Positions 9,882 to 20,650 are shown, counted from the first letter of the stretch. The stretch is DNA of 38,171 nucleotides from Tubiluchus corallicola (GCA_030141605.1 JAQGDQ010001495.1:1-38171); one strand, 5' to 3'. The notes: generated from the letters alone by a model not told the origin. A program made the numbers and translations.

Positions 9882-10114
9882 CTGGCGGGAGAAAAACACA
9901 AGAGCAACAAATGAAAGGAGAGAATTGAATTTGTTTGCAAGAAATTGAAAAAGGTTTTTATTGAAAACCAAAGCAATAAACAGAAAGCTGACAGTAGCAC
10001 CTGTAGGCTTGTCTATATATCACATATGTGTCACATGTCATACGTGTGCATGCATAGCAAAATTGTCCTTAGTTGGTAATTAAGCTTTTTTTAGTTATTC
10101 ATGTATCCTTAATC

Positions 10115-10590
10115 TGCATTTCATGAGGATCATTTTGATACCAAGTTCATCGTTCTACGTTATTTCTAAGCTGAGATAATCCACGTTGAAGTTGAGGTGC
10201 AGGCTGCGCAGTGAAAAACATAATCTTGAGAAAATCACTGTTAAAGTCAGCCATTGTTTTTGTCGCGTTTCTACAAAACACTTAACAACCGCACAAATGT
10301 TGGTTGTTGCAGACTTTGCGTTGTGTTGTTTCTAAGCTGAGATAATATACATTAAAGTTGAGGTGCAGGCTGCACAGTGAAAATCAGTGTTAAAGTCAGC
10401 CATTGTTTTTTGTCGCGTCTCTACAAAACACTTAGCAACCGAACGAAAGTGTGGTTGCTATGGACTTTGCAAGAACACATTGAAGTTTTGTTTAAATCCA
10501 GTAGATGGTTCTTCCTGCTGAACATCTGGGCTTGGCAACAGGAAAAATCCCGGAGCAAAATGGCTCCTTCCACGAGCTACTACCGGAATT
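10115..10590. repeat. Dispersed repeat, copy 1, with internal duplication
   Basis: The sequence GATCATTTTGATACCAAGTT to GAGCTACTACCGG recurs inverted at 33125-33450. Copy 1 is longer because the segment TTTCTAAGCTGAGATAAT ... AAACACTTA(A/G)CAACCG is present twice in tandem (about 10164-10290 and 10328-10445). No terminal repeats or coding potential were recognised, so the class is unknown. Confidence 0.8.
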
Positions 10591-10961
10591 AGAAAGTTTT
10601 TTACAATTGCAGTACTAGTTTCTAGACAGAAAAGTGGGTACATCATTATAAAGTTACATTTTTAGTATCTTTTTCGCACTTTCTTGACAGTTTGCTGCTA
10701 GAATATTAAAATTAAATATATTTAGCGTTTATTTTTATGAAAAAAAAAATTGATCAAATTTTTGGTTCATTCTACTTTGAAGCATCATAACGTCGTTTTA
10801 ACTATGCTGATTTACGGACGGCTTTGCTTTGCAAGTGCACACTTAGAAGTATAATATCGTAGTGGTTTTGTAACAAGGATATAATAAAATCTAACGTCCT
10901 TGTTTTGGAAAATCTATCTTATGAAATAGATACGTGACAATTGTTACTGTACTGTTTACAT

Positions 10962-11215
10962 ATTTCAATTCAATTCAATTTTAATTTATTTATCTCCTTA
11001 TAATACTACAATAAAACATGATTAATAAAGAATCGCTAATAAGTTTCGAAGAACGGTTAAAATGTATAGATAGATCTACAACTAGAGAAAGGATAGCGGA
11101 AAGACAATTCAATTCAACTCAATTCAATTCCAATTTATTTACATCTTTATAATGCTACATTAAAACATGATTAATAAAGAATCTCTAATAAGTTTCGAAG
11201 AATGGTTAAATGTAA
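10962..11215. repeat. Two tandem copies of a CAATT-headed repeat
   Basis: A (CAATT)n run leads into AACATGATTAATAAAGAATC and AATAAGTTTCGAAGAA, first at 10966-11065 and again at 11107-11213. The microsatellite head suggests a retroposon tail, but no body is recognised. Confidence 0.75.
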
Positions 11216-11289
11216 CGTCGTTTTAACTGTGCGGACTGAATCTCCACTTCACATCCAAGAACATTATTGTGCAAGGTAAGCATGCGCCA

Positions 11290-11600
11290 TGCGCCAAAGA
11301 CAGTAAGTTACTGTGATTGAGACAGCAATTGTCTACCTAGCAGCAGACGCTAGCATACAGCGTGTTATCTCAGACATGTGCGCATGGCCGCCTGCGCACA
11401 ACAGCCACAAACGCCACGCTGCTTGGGCTGTGAAGCAAGAGTGTACTTGCCTCACATGCTCTGGTTCCGCGCAAGTATAAAGAAAGAATATTATATTGAA
11501 TGTTATGGATGGACAGAAGAAAATCATTTTAATTACTCTAAATTTAAATTTATGTTGAATTGTCATCATACTGTTTTTAGTTTTGGATAGTGCTGCCATC
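11290..11600. repeat. Dispersed repeat (CTACCTAGCAGCAGACGCTAGC family), copy 1
   Basis: CTACCTAGCAGCAGACGCTA and the following TGTTATCTCA and CATGCTC(T/C)(G/A)GTTCC recur in the same orientation at 31050-31165. The copy ends near GTGCTGCCATCT, a string also found at 31430 and in the 173-bp array at 18876. The class is unknown and nothing is coded. Confidence 0.7.
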
Positions 11601-11971
11601 TTCAGGTGTTCTTGTTAAAATTGTTAAATCTTTCACTTTACTGTTTAAATTTTCATTGGCTTCTACAGTCTTTATGAATGCATAATCTCTAAATCTGTTT
11701 TCACACCTAAATGATTTCACCTGTAGTTTCTGGTCACTTGGTTTTCTGCTTTTCAACATGACACTACTTCACTGTTTATGTAGACATTTCAGAATAAAAT
11801 CTTAAAACTAAATTTCAAGTTTTTTGGTTTCTTCAAACCAATGGATAATATTGAGAGAAGACAGGGGGTGCTGCAGTGCACGCTGACACTGGTCTAAACA
11901 AAGGACAAAAACATGTGACGATTTCACAGGAGCTACAGACCATTAAACACAACTAAATCATGCCAGCGTAC

Positions 11972-12196
11972 CTGACCCTGTCCCAGAGAGATGGAGTTAA
12001 ACTTCCCTCCCGTGAACGCCCGGTCTTCCGCAAATTTCAGCAAGCTGGCCATGGGGTCGGCACCGGGAGACAAGATGAAGATGAGCGGGGTGCAACAGTT
12101 GGAGTCGCAGTAGCTGCGAGCAAGATCAAACGGGGGCGGTTGAATGAACTTCTGACCTAGACTGTTGATTACGAAATTTGTCACCTGCGGTATCAC
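11972..12196 (-). CDS. DNAH12: Dynein exon G: AAA6 N-terminal part
   Basis: The acceptor is ttcttttcag (AG at 12198-12197) and the donor is GGTCAG|gtacgc (GT at 11971-11970). The 225-nt exon is exactly 75 codons in phase 0: VIPQVTNFVINSLGQKFIQP, PPFDLARSYCDSNCCTPLIF, ILSPGADPMASLLKFAED, and it ends ISLGQGQ. TPLIFILSPGADP(M) and SLGQGQGP (completed by exon H) mark the start of AAA6, the ring module that lacks a working P-loop and packs against AAA1. All landmark residues are present. Confidence 0.96.
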
Positions 12197-12374
12197 CTGA
12201 AAAGAAAGGTATGTTCACTTTTATGATAATGACGATGAAGATGACGATGATGATGGTGACGATAATAGTAGTAGCTTAATTTCTGATGATTGGTGCATCA
12301 CATATTATTTAAATTTTTTGCAGTAATTTGAATAGTTATCACTTTTATTACTGACAACTCTCTGAATTCTACTA

Positions 12375-13321
12375 CAGTAAACTCTGCGTAATTCAGGGGT
12401 GTGCAAATTGCAGCCTGCGGGCCACTTGCGGCCTGCCGAGAGAATTTGTACGGCCCGGGTGATTAATTGAGTGTATCCAGCTGAAGTCCATGCCACAATC
12501 CCAAAGATAGTGCGGGTAGTCTTTTCTACTAGATCGGATGCCATTAACCCTAACAAGACGGTTGTAGCTTAATGTCACTGTACTACACAGACTGTGTGAT
12601 ACACATTAAAATGCATTGTAATGAAATTACCACTATCTGTCCTGAAAGTAGAAATATATGGTTTGTAATATAAATTTTAATAACTTCTAAAATAGTTTCT
12701 TGAGTGTAGTAGTAATGATGTACGCAGGTCGGATGCAAAAAGATCGTTATTGGGCCTTTCTGTACTTGGCTCCTTGGTCAAAATGCCTGTGGCGCGCAGA
12801 AATTGTGGGAAAATTTAATGTGGCCCGGCTAGTCAGATAATTTGCACACCCCTGGCGTAAATTGAAATTGCATAGCTCAAATTTCCGATTAACTCCAAGA
12901 ATTTCAGCGGAATGGATGAATCCTTCATTTTTCCAACAAAAACATGGCTTAACTCAACGTATATAAATCAAAATTTTGCCTAACTCAAATAAAAAATTAT
13001 GGCCCAATCAATCACAATACACGCAATTTACTTGGCTTAAGACAAAAATACAATTTATACCCTATCCCCACTGTCACATTGTTTAACAGTGTTGTGTAAT
13101 TGTTGTAACTTAAAAATGGGGTTTCGCTACATAGTTTGTTATTCTTTGTGTAACTGTCATCAAATCTTGTCGTTTATGTATAGAAGGGTTAACTTTCTGC
13201 CTTCTATTTAGCTCGCCGTCTGGAGGAGGGGTTTAGAGTTTCTATGCTGGAAAATGTTCAACATCGACTAGCTCAAAGTTTTTTCCAGTCCGGGCGGATT
13301 AGTATTATGTGGAGTTTACTG
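12375..13321. mobile_element. pogo/Tigger-like MITE, interrupted by a hAT MITE
   Basis: The left end TA|CAGTAAACTCTGCGTAATTC and the inverted right end CAGTAAACTCCACATAATAC|TA (complement of 13302-13321) match at 16 of 20 positions, and both are flanked by TA, the target of pogo/Tigger elements. The subterminal AACTC-rich sequence (for example 12880-12960) is typical of that group. It contains no transposase. A hAT MITE inserted 19 bp inside the left end. Confidence 0.85.
12394..12854 (-). mobile_element. hAT MITE (CAGGGGTGTGC family), copy 2, nested
   Basis: The ends are CAGGGGTGTGCAAATT and its inverse, with target duplication gcgtaatt / gcgtaaat (7 of 8) taken from the host pogo-like element. 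It is inverted relative to copy 1 at 6605-7085 and shares its full interior. The nesting shows it is younger than the pogo-like element. Confidence 0.95.
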
Positions 13322-13394
13322 TAATTTGAAATTCATTCTCTTTACATTTAGAACATTATGTATAATTCTACATTAAAGTGGGGACTTGCTGTAC

Positions 13395-13539
13395 CTTGTC
13401 TGGTCGCAGACAGCGCAAGACGATCATCCTCTGAAATTCAGACAAGTTTGTCTGCCACGGTTCCGGCAGCGGCGACTTGTGAGGTTCCGGGCTGTCGTAC
13501 AGTAGCTTCCAGGCGTGGATATTTCTCTCAAAATCAGAC
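13395..13539 (-). CDS. DNAH12: Dynein exon F: linker into AAA6
   Basis: The acceptor is ccttgttgcag (AG at 13541-13540) and the donor is GACAAG|gtacag (GT at 13394-13393). This 145-nt exon lies behind an unrelated plus-strand open frame and is easy to miss. Its first base completes Arg, then it reads [20 protein letters not shown] and a block ending in [14 protein letters not shown] in phase 0. W-(K)-x-IYDS-x-(E/D)PH and (M)I(V/I)LRCLRPDK are typical of the segment just before AAA6 in this subfamily. Its recognition closes the gap between exons E and G. A pogo-like transposon ends 73 bp beyond the donor. Confidence 0.94.
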
Positions 13540-13945
13540 CTGCAACAAGGATGTGCGACAAAATAGTGAAGAGAAGCAAAGATCAGAGGCTAGCGGAACC
13601 GGAAAGTATATCATTAACAAGAATAAATCAAGAAAGATGAGTCACTGAACCAAGAGTAGTGTCCTAGCCAACAAAGTATGAAACTACCCAGAAGCAGTTT
13701 TTCTGGTGGCCACTCATCAACTTGATAACCTGGCCTAGTGCTGCTTAACTTGGCTCTCTTGCAATGGCAACATGACCTGCCAACAATTCATTTTGTCTTA
13801 TAAAAGCTCAAAGTGATTGAATCTGGCCTACTTTCTTCAGTTTTGCAATCTCTTTTTCTTGTAGCCTCTAATATTTGATATAAATTTGACATTTGCAATT
13901 GAAGATCTGCGCTATTGACGAACGTAAAGCGAAAGAAGAACCGAC
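13540..13945 (-). other. Intron E-F, no recognisable feature
   Basis: This 406-bp intron is the shortest seen here. No repeat or element was recognised in it. Confidence 0.8.
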
Positions 13946-14104
13946 CGGAAATATTTGAACGGCTCCAAGTCGCACATCCTGCAAATCTCGTCCCAGCTCT
14001 TGTCCGACAACCATTCCGGATCCGGATTCTTTAGCTTATTTTCTAGTCCGACGCCACCTGTCAGGAAAAACATGAACTGTCCGTAATCCAACTCGTCCTG
14101 AGCC
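13946..14104 (-). CDS. DNAH12: Dynein exon E: end of AAA5
   Basis: The acceptor is ccctttttcag (AG at 14106-14105) and the donor is TTCCG|gtcggt (GT at 13945-13944). The 159-nt exon encodes LAQDELDYGQFMFFLTGGVG and then NPDPEWLSDKSWDEICRMCD and LEPFKYF, ending two bases into an Arg codon. FFLTGGV and EWLSDKSWDEIC are family signatures at the AAA5-AAA6 transition. The donor gtcggt is weaker than consensus; the nearby sites at 13939 and 13925 would break phase with exon F, whereas the chosen one gives R|SDFERN. Reading through the donor meets a stop 11 codons later. Confidence 0.94.
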
Positions 14105-14271
14105 CTGAAAAAGGGAAACGTAACAGAACCGAGAAAAGCCTGGACTGCGGGATTGCTCAAACGCATGGGTATGCCTGCCATTATACGTCTTAAAGATCAA
14201 TACAGTATTACCAGACATACTCGCTCAATAGATTGTGCAGTAATTACCATACTTTCCAGACACACTTACTC

Positions 14272-14755
14272 CAGGGATGAGAATGACAAATTGCAAAAAA
14301 CTCTGAAAGAGGCCGGGGTTTTAGGGCCACCTAGGCAGCAACAAATTGCAATTTTGTGACCATAGAGAGCATCTAAGTGGACTTAAAATATCAATTACCT
14401 TTTTTCATGCATAATTTAAAATACACAACTATCAAGGATACATGATACCTAATTGTCTCAAAAACACCTAAGTACTGGCCGCTCCTATGCAAAAGTATAT
14501 AAAAACTGTCTGCAATTGACTCAAATAACTCCACACAATTGATTCTATATTTTTATACATAGAGATAAACACGTGGTTACACTGATGTACGTGATGTAAA
14601 CAAAGTGACGGCCTGCCAACTAGCGGTCAGCTTGTGAAATAATGTACTGGGTCCGTAAAAATTTTCTCAACGAATTTACGCGATTTACAAAAATGGCACT
14701 ACTGGTCTTCCAAAAACTCGGAATTTCGCGTATCTGCGGAAAATTCTGATCCCTG
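14272..14755 (+). mobile_element. 484-bp-family hAT MITE, copy 2 (intact ends)
   Basis: The ends CAGGGATGAGAAT and the complement of CAGGGATCAGAATTTT are inverted, and the flanks acttactc / atttactc form a 7-of-8 target duplication of hAT length. It shares almost the whole sequence with copy 1 (4553-5036) in the same orientation. No coding capacity is present. It lies 168 bp beyond exon E and 112 bp before the 37-bp array. Confidence 0.94.
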
Positions 14756-14866
14756 ATTTACTCAACAAAAAGTGCTGTACTTTCTACTTACATTTACACA
14801 ATACATCGAAATTTTAAAGGTGAAATAGATGTCTTCCAATTACATAATGTTTGGATGTTTCTGAAC

Positions 14867-16357
14867 ACAGTTTACTCTAGTAGTGACCGGCTAATCAATG
14901 GACACAGTGTACTCTAGTAGTGACCGGCTAATCAATGGACACAGTGTACTCTAGTAGCGGCCGGCTAATCAATGGACACAGTTTACTCTAGTAGTGGCCG
15001 GCTAATCAATGGACAGTTTACTCTAGTAGTGGCCGGCTAATCAATGGACACAGTTTACTCTAGTAGTGGCCGGCTAATCAATGGACAGTTAACTCTAGAA
15101 GTGGCCGGCTAATCAATGGACACAGTTTACTCTAGTAGTGGCCGGCTAATCAATGGACAGTTTACTCTAGTAGTGGCTCCTAATCAATGGACACAGTTTA
15201 CTCTAGTAGTGGCCGGCTAATCAATGGACAGTTTACTCTAGAAGTGGCCGGCTAGTCAATGGACACAGTTTACTCTAGAAGTGGCCGGCTAATCAATGGA
15301 CAGTTTACTCTAGTAGTGGCCCGGCTAATCAATGGACACAGTTTACTCTAGTAGTGGCCGGCTAATCAATGGACACAGTTTACTCTAGTAGTGGCCGGCT
15401 AATCAATGGACACAGTTTACTCTAGTAGTGGCCGGCTAATCAATGGACACAGTTTACTCTAGTAGTGGCCGGCTAATCAATGGACACAGTGTACTCTAGT
15501 AGTGGCCGGCTAATCAATGGACACAGTTTACTCTAGTAGTGGCCGGCTAATCAATGGACACAGTTTACTCTAGAAGTGGCCGGCTAATCAATGGACACAG
15601 TTTACTCTAGTAGTGGCCGGCTAATCAATGGACAGTTTACTCTAGTAGTGGCTGGCTAATCAATGGACACAGTTTACTCTAGTAGTGGCCGGCTAATCAA
15701 TGGACAGTTTACTCTAGAAGTGGCCGGCTAATCAATGGACACAGTTTACTCTAGAAGTGGCCGGCTAATCAATGGACAGTTTACTCTAGTAGTGGCCGGC
15801 TAATCAATGGACACAGTTTACTCTAGTAGTGGCCGGCTAATCAATGGACACAGTGTACTCTAGTAGTGGCCGGCTAATCAATGAACACAGTTTACTCTAG
15901 TAGTGGCCGGCTAATCAATGGACAGTGTACTCTAGTAGTGGCCGGCAAATCAATGGACACAGTGTACTCTAGTAGTGGCCGGCTAATCAATGGACACAGT
16001 GTACTCTAGTAGTGGCCAGCTAATCAATGGACACAGTGTACTCTAGTAGTGGCCAGCTAATCAATGGACACAGTGTACTCTAGTAGTGGCCGGCTAATCA
16101 ATGGACACAGTGTACTCTAGTAGTGGCCGGCTAATCAATGGACACAGTGTACTCTAGTAGTGGCCGGCTAATCAATGGACACAGTTTACTCTAGTAGTGG
16201 CCGGCTAATCAATGGACAGTTTACTCTAGTAGTGGCCGGCTAATCAATGGACAGTTACTCTAGTAGTGGCCGGCTAATCAATGGACACAGTGTACTCTAG
16301 TAGTGGCCGGCTAATCAATGGACAGTTACTCTAGTAGTGGCCGGCTAATCAATGGAC
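14867..16357. repeat. 37-bp minisatellite, about 41 copies
   Basis: The unit is ACACAGTTTACTCTAGTAGT plus GGCCGGCTAATCAATGG. Length variants of 37, 35 and 34 bp (GGACACAG versus GGACAG) partly alternate, which suggests growth by blocks of two to four units. GTGTACTC replaces GTTTACTC mainly in the first copies and in 15840-16330. It fills most of the intron between exons D and E. Confidence 0.97.
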
Positions 16358-16476
16358 AATACTGTGTAACAAGTACGAGTAGTCAAACGAGTGGTCAGTG
16401 ATGACATTATGACATTTGTAAATAAATGTTAATTGAACGTGAACATTCAAATCTAAAAGAGAAACCCGACACTTAC

Positions 16477-16617
16477 AGCTGTATGTTTGCACAGAGGAGG
16501 AAGGAAAAGAGAAGCTTGTCCTTCTCGAAAAGAGAGCGGCAGACGTTACTGTAGAGGTTATATGTGAAGTGGTCTTTCAGATATCGCAGACGACGGTCCA
16601 ATATCTTTGATTTGTTG
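16477..16617 (-). CDS. DNAH12: Dynein exon D: AAA5 small subdomain
   Basis: The acceptor is tcttatttcag (AG at 16619-16618) and the donor is CAGCT|gtaagt (GT at 16476-16475). The 141-nt exon reads [20 protein letters not shown], then [20 protein letters not shown] and LLCANIQ, ending two bases into a Leu codon. [13 protein letters not shown] is nearly invariant in DNAH3/7/12-type chains and belongs to the helical small subdomain of AAA5. The exon is flanked by mobile and tandem DNA: a piggyBac MITE starts 37 bp beyond the acceptor edge, and the 37-bp minisatellite ends 120 bp below the donor. Neither disturbs the frame. Confidence 0.95.
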
Positions 16618-16654
16618 CTGAAATAAGATACGAAAGCACTGAAGGTCCAGTTAA

Positions 16655-17114
16655 CCCTTTCAGTCCCAAATTATTTTTTAATAAGAAAATTTTTTTTGGC
16701 TTGGTATTTTTGTTCAGTATGTCTATCTTGTTTGCACATAATAATTATTTTTTCTACCTGTGCCCGCGTGCTAAATATAGCCTGTGTCCCACGGGATACA
16801 TTGGGATTCAATGGAAGCAAAAAATGTGCTTCATTTTGCAACTGTTGATAATTTTTTTAAAGTATTTAAGACATTTAGTATGCACGCTATGCTGATCTGT
16901 ACAAAGTCGTCTCTAAAGTACTGTACCTTGCGCAGTTTTTTATGCTATGTAGATTTTCTAGTTTGCCATTTTATCACCATTTTTAGTCTATTGTTATTGG
17001 CTTAAATCAAAATAACTATTAACAGATCAAAATAACTGTCAGTTTTAAAATTTTATTAATTTCAAAGGCAGAAAATATTCTCGTATCCCACGGGATACAA
17101 CGGGTATGAAAGGG
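16655..17114. mobile_element. piggyBac-type MITE
   Basis: The element is flanked on both sides by TTAA (16651-16654 and 17115-17118) and has inverted ends CCCTTTCA. The GTATCCCACGGGATACA palindrome occurs near both ends (about 16786 and 17083). No transposase frame is present. TTAA with CCCTTTC ends is characteristic of piggyBac. It begins 37 bp from the exon D acceptor edge. Confidence 0.92.
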
Positions 17115-17118
17115 TTAA

Positions 17119-18096
17119 CATTCGAGCATTCATTCTCTGACTGGTGCATTATTGGTACTATTTTAGATAAACTTTATTTATTTTAACTATATCAACATAC
17201 AGTAATATTACTGATCAGAGTATTCACTGTGTGATAAATACATTTTAGTTAAGAACAGATACATGCAACTGGTTATCAAGAATGCAGTGATGCCATCTAT
17301 GATAGCGAGGATTCACAATTGACTAAAGAAAATTATAAAAAGAAAGAAAAGAAAGAAAAACAGTAAAATGAAACACTTAGCAACAGTTTATAGCTGACAC
17401 TTACGCGTTGAGTCGAAATGCAAACCAAAGGGTTAAACCAAAAATGACTGAATCACGACTGACTTAATAACAGCAATCAAGAAGAGAAAAACAAAATGAA
17501 ACCGAAGCCAAACATGGCCGAGAACGCACTGCCCTCGAATCTACGAGAACAGGTTACACGCTCGAGAAAATAGGCCTAGAAAACTGAGCTCTGATTGGCC
17601 CACATAATTTTACATTCAATACATTAGATTTTCACAAAGCAAGTGACGGTTTAATCCTGCGACCTGCCACACTACAGTTACATAGATAGTTAGTTAAAAA
17701 ACACAAGTAATTCATTAGTTAACACTTAAAATCTAAATATACAAAGCTCGTAGAGTACAGAAGTGATACCAGAAACAAGTATCAATGTACATCATTCTAT
17801 TAGTTATACAAAAGTATGATTGATCAATAACTGGTGTTTTATTCAAAAGTCCAAAATTCAGAATAATTCAGGTTACAAATCAGTATGTAATTATACATAC
17901 AGTCACTTAGCAAAATGGTACCAAACACTTTATGCATATTGGTACCATTTTGCAATATGTTAGTGCCAGCATATTCTTCAGCATTGCCATGGTGAACTTG
18001 ACAACAGTGTTGCAGCAGATGCCAGCGCTGCTGCTGCAGCTACCAACATCGCTGCACCACAGCAGCAGTAGTAGGAACAACAGCAGGAGCGAAACA
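17119..18096. other. Intron C-D, middle part with little recognisable
   Basis: AT-rich intron with a short GAAA-rich run (17335-17360). No coding, RNA or clear transposon signature was seen. Confidence 0.6.
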
Positions 18097-18115
18097 CTAC
18101 AACAACAACAACCGC

Positions 18116-18203
<88 letters not shown>

Positions 18204-18210
18204 ACAGCAG

Positions 18211-18241
<31 letters not shown>

Positions 18242-18245
18242 AAGA
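18097..18245. repeat. CAA/CAG trinucleotide tract
   Basis: About 50 CAA and CAG triplets occur in a row on the plus strand. The polyglutamine frame this gives on the plus strand is antisense to the dynein intron and has no gene context. Confidence 0.97.
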
Positions 18246-18261
18246 TCAATAACAGCAACTT

Positions 18262-18510
18262 CGACGACATTATCAACATGGTACTATGGTGATGGTAGTA
18301 GCAGTAGTGGTGGCGGCAGCAGCAGTAGTAGTTGAGAACAACAAGGACAACAACAAAGACAAAGACAAGGAAAACGATGACGACGACGACGACTGCAACG
18401 ATGACAACATTATCATCATGGTGCTATGGCGATGGTAGTAGCAGTAGTAGTTGACAACGACAAGGACAGCGACAAAGACAACAACAACCACGATAATAAC
18501 ATAAACGATA
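18262..18510. repeat. 101-bp minisatellite family, short locus (about 2 copies)
   Basis: GACATTATCAACATGGTACT and GACAACATTATCATCATGGT head two units with GGTGATGGTAGTAGCAGTAG and GACAAGGACAGCGACAAAGA, as in the large array at 27331-28362. Both loci end in (AC)AACAACCACGA(T/C)AATAACAT, so they share a flank and are copies of one repeat. Confidence 0.88.
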
Positions 18511-18854
18511 ACAGAAAACAAAATACCTAAAAATACTGTAGCAAGAGAACTAATATATGAAACCCGACCATTAATGCAAATCATGCAGATAAAGATTAAT
18601 ACATTTGCTAATGTACATCATTTTTGCTTACAAAAGATTAATAGTCAACAAGACGTCAAATCACTACAGCGTGGTAGTATGAATGCTTAGCCTTTGTATC
18701 AACTTATTGTAAAAGCCAATAGCTTTCAGTTGGAATTTATTATATATTTTAATAGTTCCATTTTAAATCCTTGTTCAGGAAATAAACTTTTTTTATAGTT
18801 CATTCATATGCAACGTTTACGTTTTTTGTTCCACATTTAAAATGTTTGCGGAAG

Positions 18855-19385
18855 TTGGAATTGTACACTGTAATTAGGTGCTGCCATCTATGTGATAATC
18901 CTATTACATTCTACCAGCTGATTTACCTTCAGTATAATTGTATGGTCCAGTGACTACATACACACTGGTTCTCTCGCTATCTAACATTAATGGTTGTTGT
19001 GAAGCCTGTGCAACTCTGCATAGGTCAAGTTTATTGTACATTGTAAGTAGGTGCTGCCATCTATGTGCTAATCCTGTTACATTCTACCAGCTGACTTACC
19101 CCCAGTATAATTCTATGGTTCAGTGACTACATACACACTGGTCCTCTCCCTATCTTAAATTAATGGTTGTTGTGAAGCCTGTGCAACTTTGCATAGGTCA
19201 AGTTTATTGTACATTGTAAGTAGGTGCTGCCATCTATGTGCTAATCCTGTTACATTCTACCAGCTGACTTACCCCCAGTATAATTCTATGGTTCAGTGAC
19301 TACATACACACTGGTCCTCTCCCTATCTTAAATTAATGGTTGTTGTGAAGCCTGTGTAACTCTGCATAGGTCAAGTTCTATACCT
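18855..19385. repeat. 173-bp tandem repeat, 3 copies
   Basis: AGGTGCTGCCATCTATGTG recurs at 18876, 19049 and 19222 with period 173. The second and third copies are almost identical; the first differs more. It lies in the intron between exons C and D. Confidence 0.95.
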
Positions 19386-19724
19386 GTATACTGGCTGTGA
19401 AACAGGTTTTACTGACTGTTTTTGCTTTCTAGTTTTTGCTCAATGTTCAGTGCAGCAGTTTTGCTACTCGTGTTTTCTGTAGTTCAATAAACACTTTTCT
19501 GTTGTGTGCAGTGCAAATATTTATTATAGATTTTTGGTTCCTATTCATACTTCACTGTGTCTAAACTCAATCATAACAAAGTGACTGAACAACAACTGCA
19601 AAAATGACTTTCACATTGTATGTTTCAGTGTGTCTTAACAAATAAAAAATAAAAGCAAAAATAAACAAATAAACAAACAAAAGTTTTAAACACACAGACC
19701 TTTTATATGAATTCTGGAACTTAC

Positions 19725-19897
19725 CTTTCGTGGATAGAATTAATGTACAGGTTAACGAACCAGGTGAGTGAGTATTGATACATGGGATCAATGTTCGCCA
19801 TGTCAGCTATTGAAAAGAACAAGATTGACGAATGTTTGGCAATCGGACGGTAGCCCATTCTAGACTGCTCTATCTTCTCTTCCGTTACTTCCGCTAT
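19725..19897 (-). CDS. DNAH12: Dynein exon C: return strand of AAA5
   Basis: The acceptor is ctttctatag (AG at 19899-19898) and the donor is GAAAG|gtaagt (GT at 19724-19723). The 173-nt exon starts in phase 0 and ends two bases into a Ser codon. It reads IAEVTEEKIEQSRMGYRPIA and then SILFFSIADMANIDPMYQYS and LTWFVNLYINSIHE. After the strut the chain re-enters AAA5; MGYRPIA and the hydrophobic block ending in PMYQYSLTWF are conserved in all axonemal heavy chains. A second AG four bases further in (atagatag) could also be read as an acceptor, but only the chosen one keeps phase with exon B and a 57-codon frame. Confidence 0.95.
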
Positions 19898-20000
19898 CTA
19901 TAGAAAGATGAGGATGGTAAAGCGCACTGTGACGTGACTGATGCTGATGATCCGCGCAGGAGTCGAACACCTGACAAAAAGTCTATGCTTTCAACGGTTC

Positions 20001-20650
20001 CGAAAGTGTGTTCACACTAATTTAGAGTGGTGTGATAATGCCATTAGATCACTGCATTAGAGAACACACTAATCGAAAGTGTGTTCACACTAATTTAGAG
20101 TGGTGTGATAATGCCATTAGATCACTGCATTAGAGACCACACTAATCGAAAGTGCGTTCACACTAATTTAGAGTGGTGTGATAATGCCATTAGATCACTG
20201 CATTAGAGAACACACTAATCGAAAGTGTGTTCACACTAATTTAGAGTGGTGTGATAATGCCATTAGATCACTGCATTAGAGTACACACTAATCGAAAGTG
20301 CGTTCACACTAATTTAGAGTGGTGTGATAATGCCATTAGATTACTGCATTAGAGTGCACACTAATCGAAAGTGTGTTCACACTAATTTAGAGTGGTGTGA
20401 TAATGCCATTAGATCACTGCATTAGAGTGCACACTAATCGAAAGTGCATTCACACTAATTTAGAGTGGTGTGATAATGCCATTAGATCACTGCATTAGAG
20501 TACACACTAATCGAAAGTGCGTTCACACTAATTTAGAGTGGTGTGATAATGCCATTAGATTACTGCATTAGAGTACACACTAATCGAAAGTGCGTTCACA
20601 CTAATTTAGAGTGGTGTGATAATGCCACTAGATCACTGCATTCGAGAATC
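20001..20650. repeat. 73-bp tandem repeat, 8 full copies plus a partial
   Basis: CGAAAGTG(T/C)GTTCACACTA recurs every 73 bp from 20001 to 20585. The unit contains the self-complementary AGTGTGTTCACACT and repeated TTAG/CACTAA strings, so single strands can form hairpins. The variable site before ACACTAAT (aga, agt, gtg) changes from copy to copy. Confidence 0.97.

Noticed and set aside
13358-13648. 96-codon plus-strand frame
   Set aside because: It overlaps exon F on the opposite strand; the minus-strand reading matches dynein and fits exon phase, so the plus frame is a shadow.
17932-18243. Plus-strand polyglutamine protein
   Set aside because: It is a CAA/CAG microsatellite read in one frame, antisense to the host gene and ending at the edge of the tract.
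19955-20000. tRNA-like string GTCAGGTGTTCGACTCCTG (minus strand)
   Set aside because: It resembles a B box, but no acceptor stem, D arm or anticodon arm could be paired.
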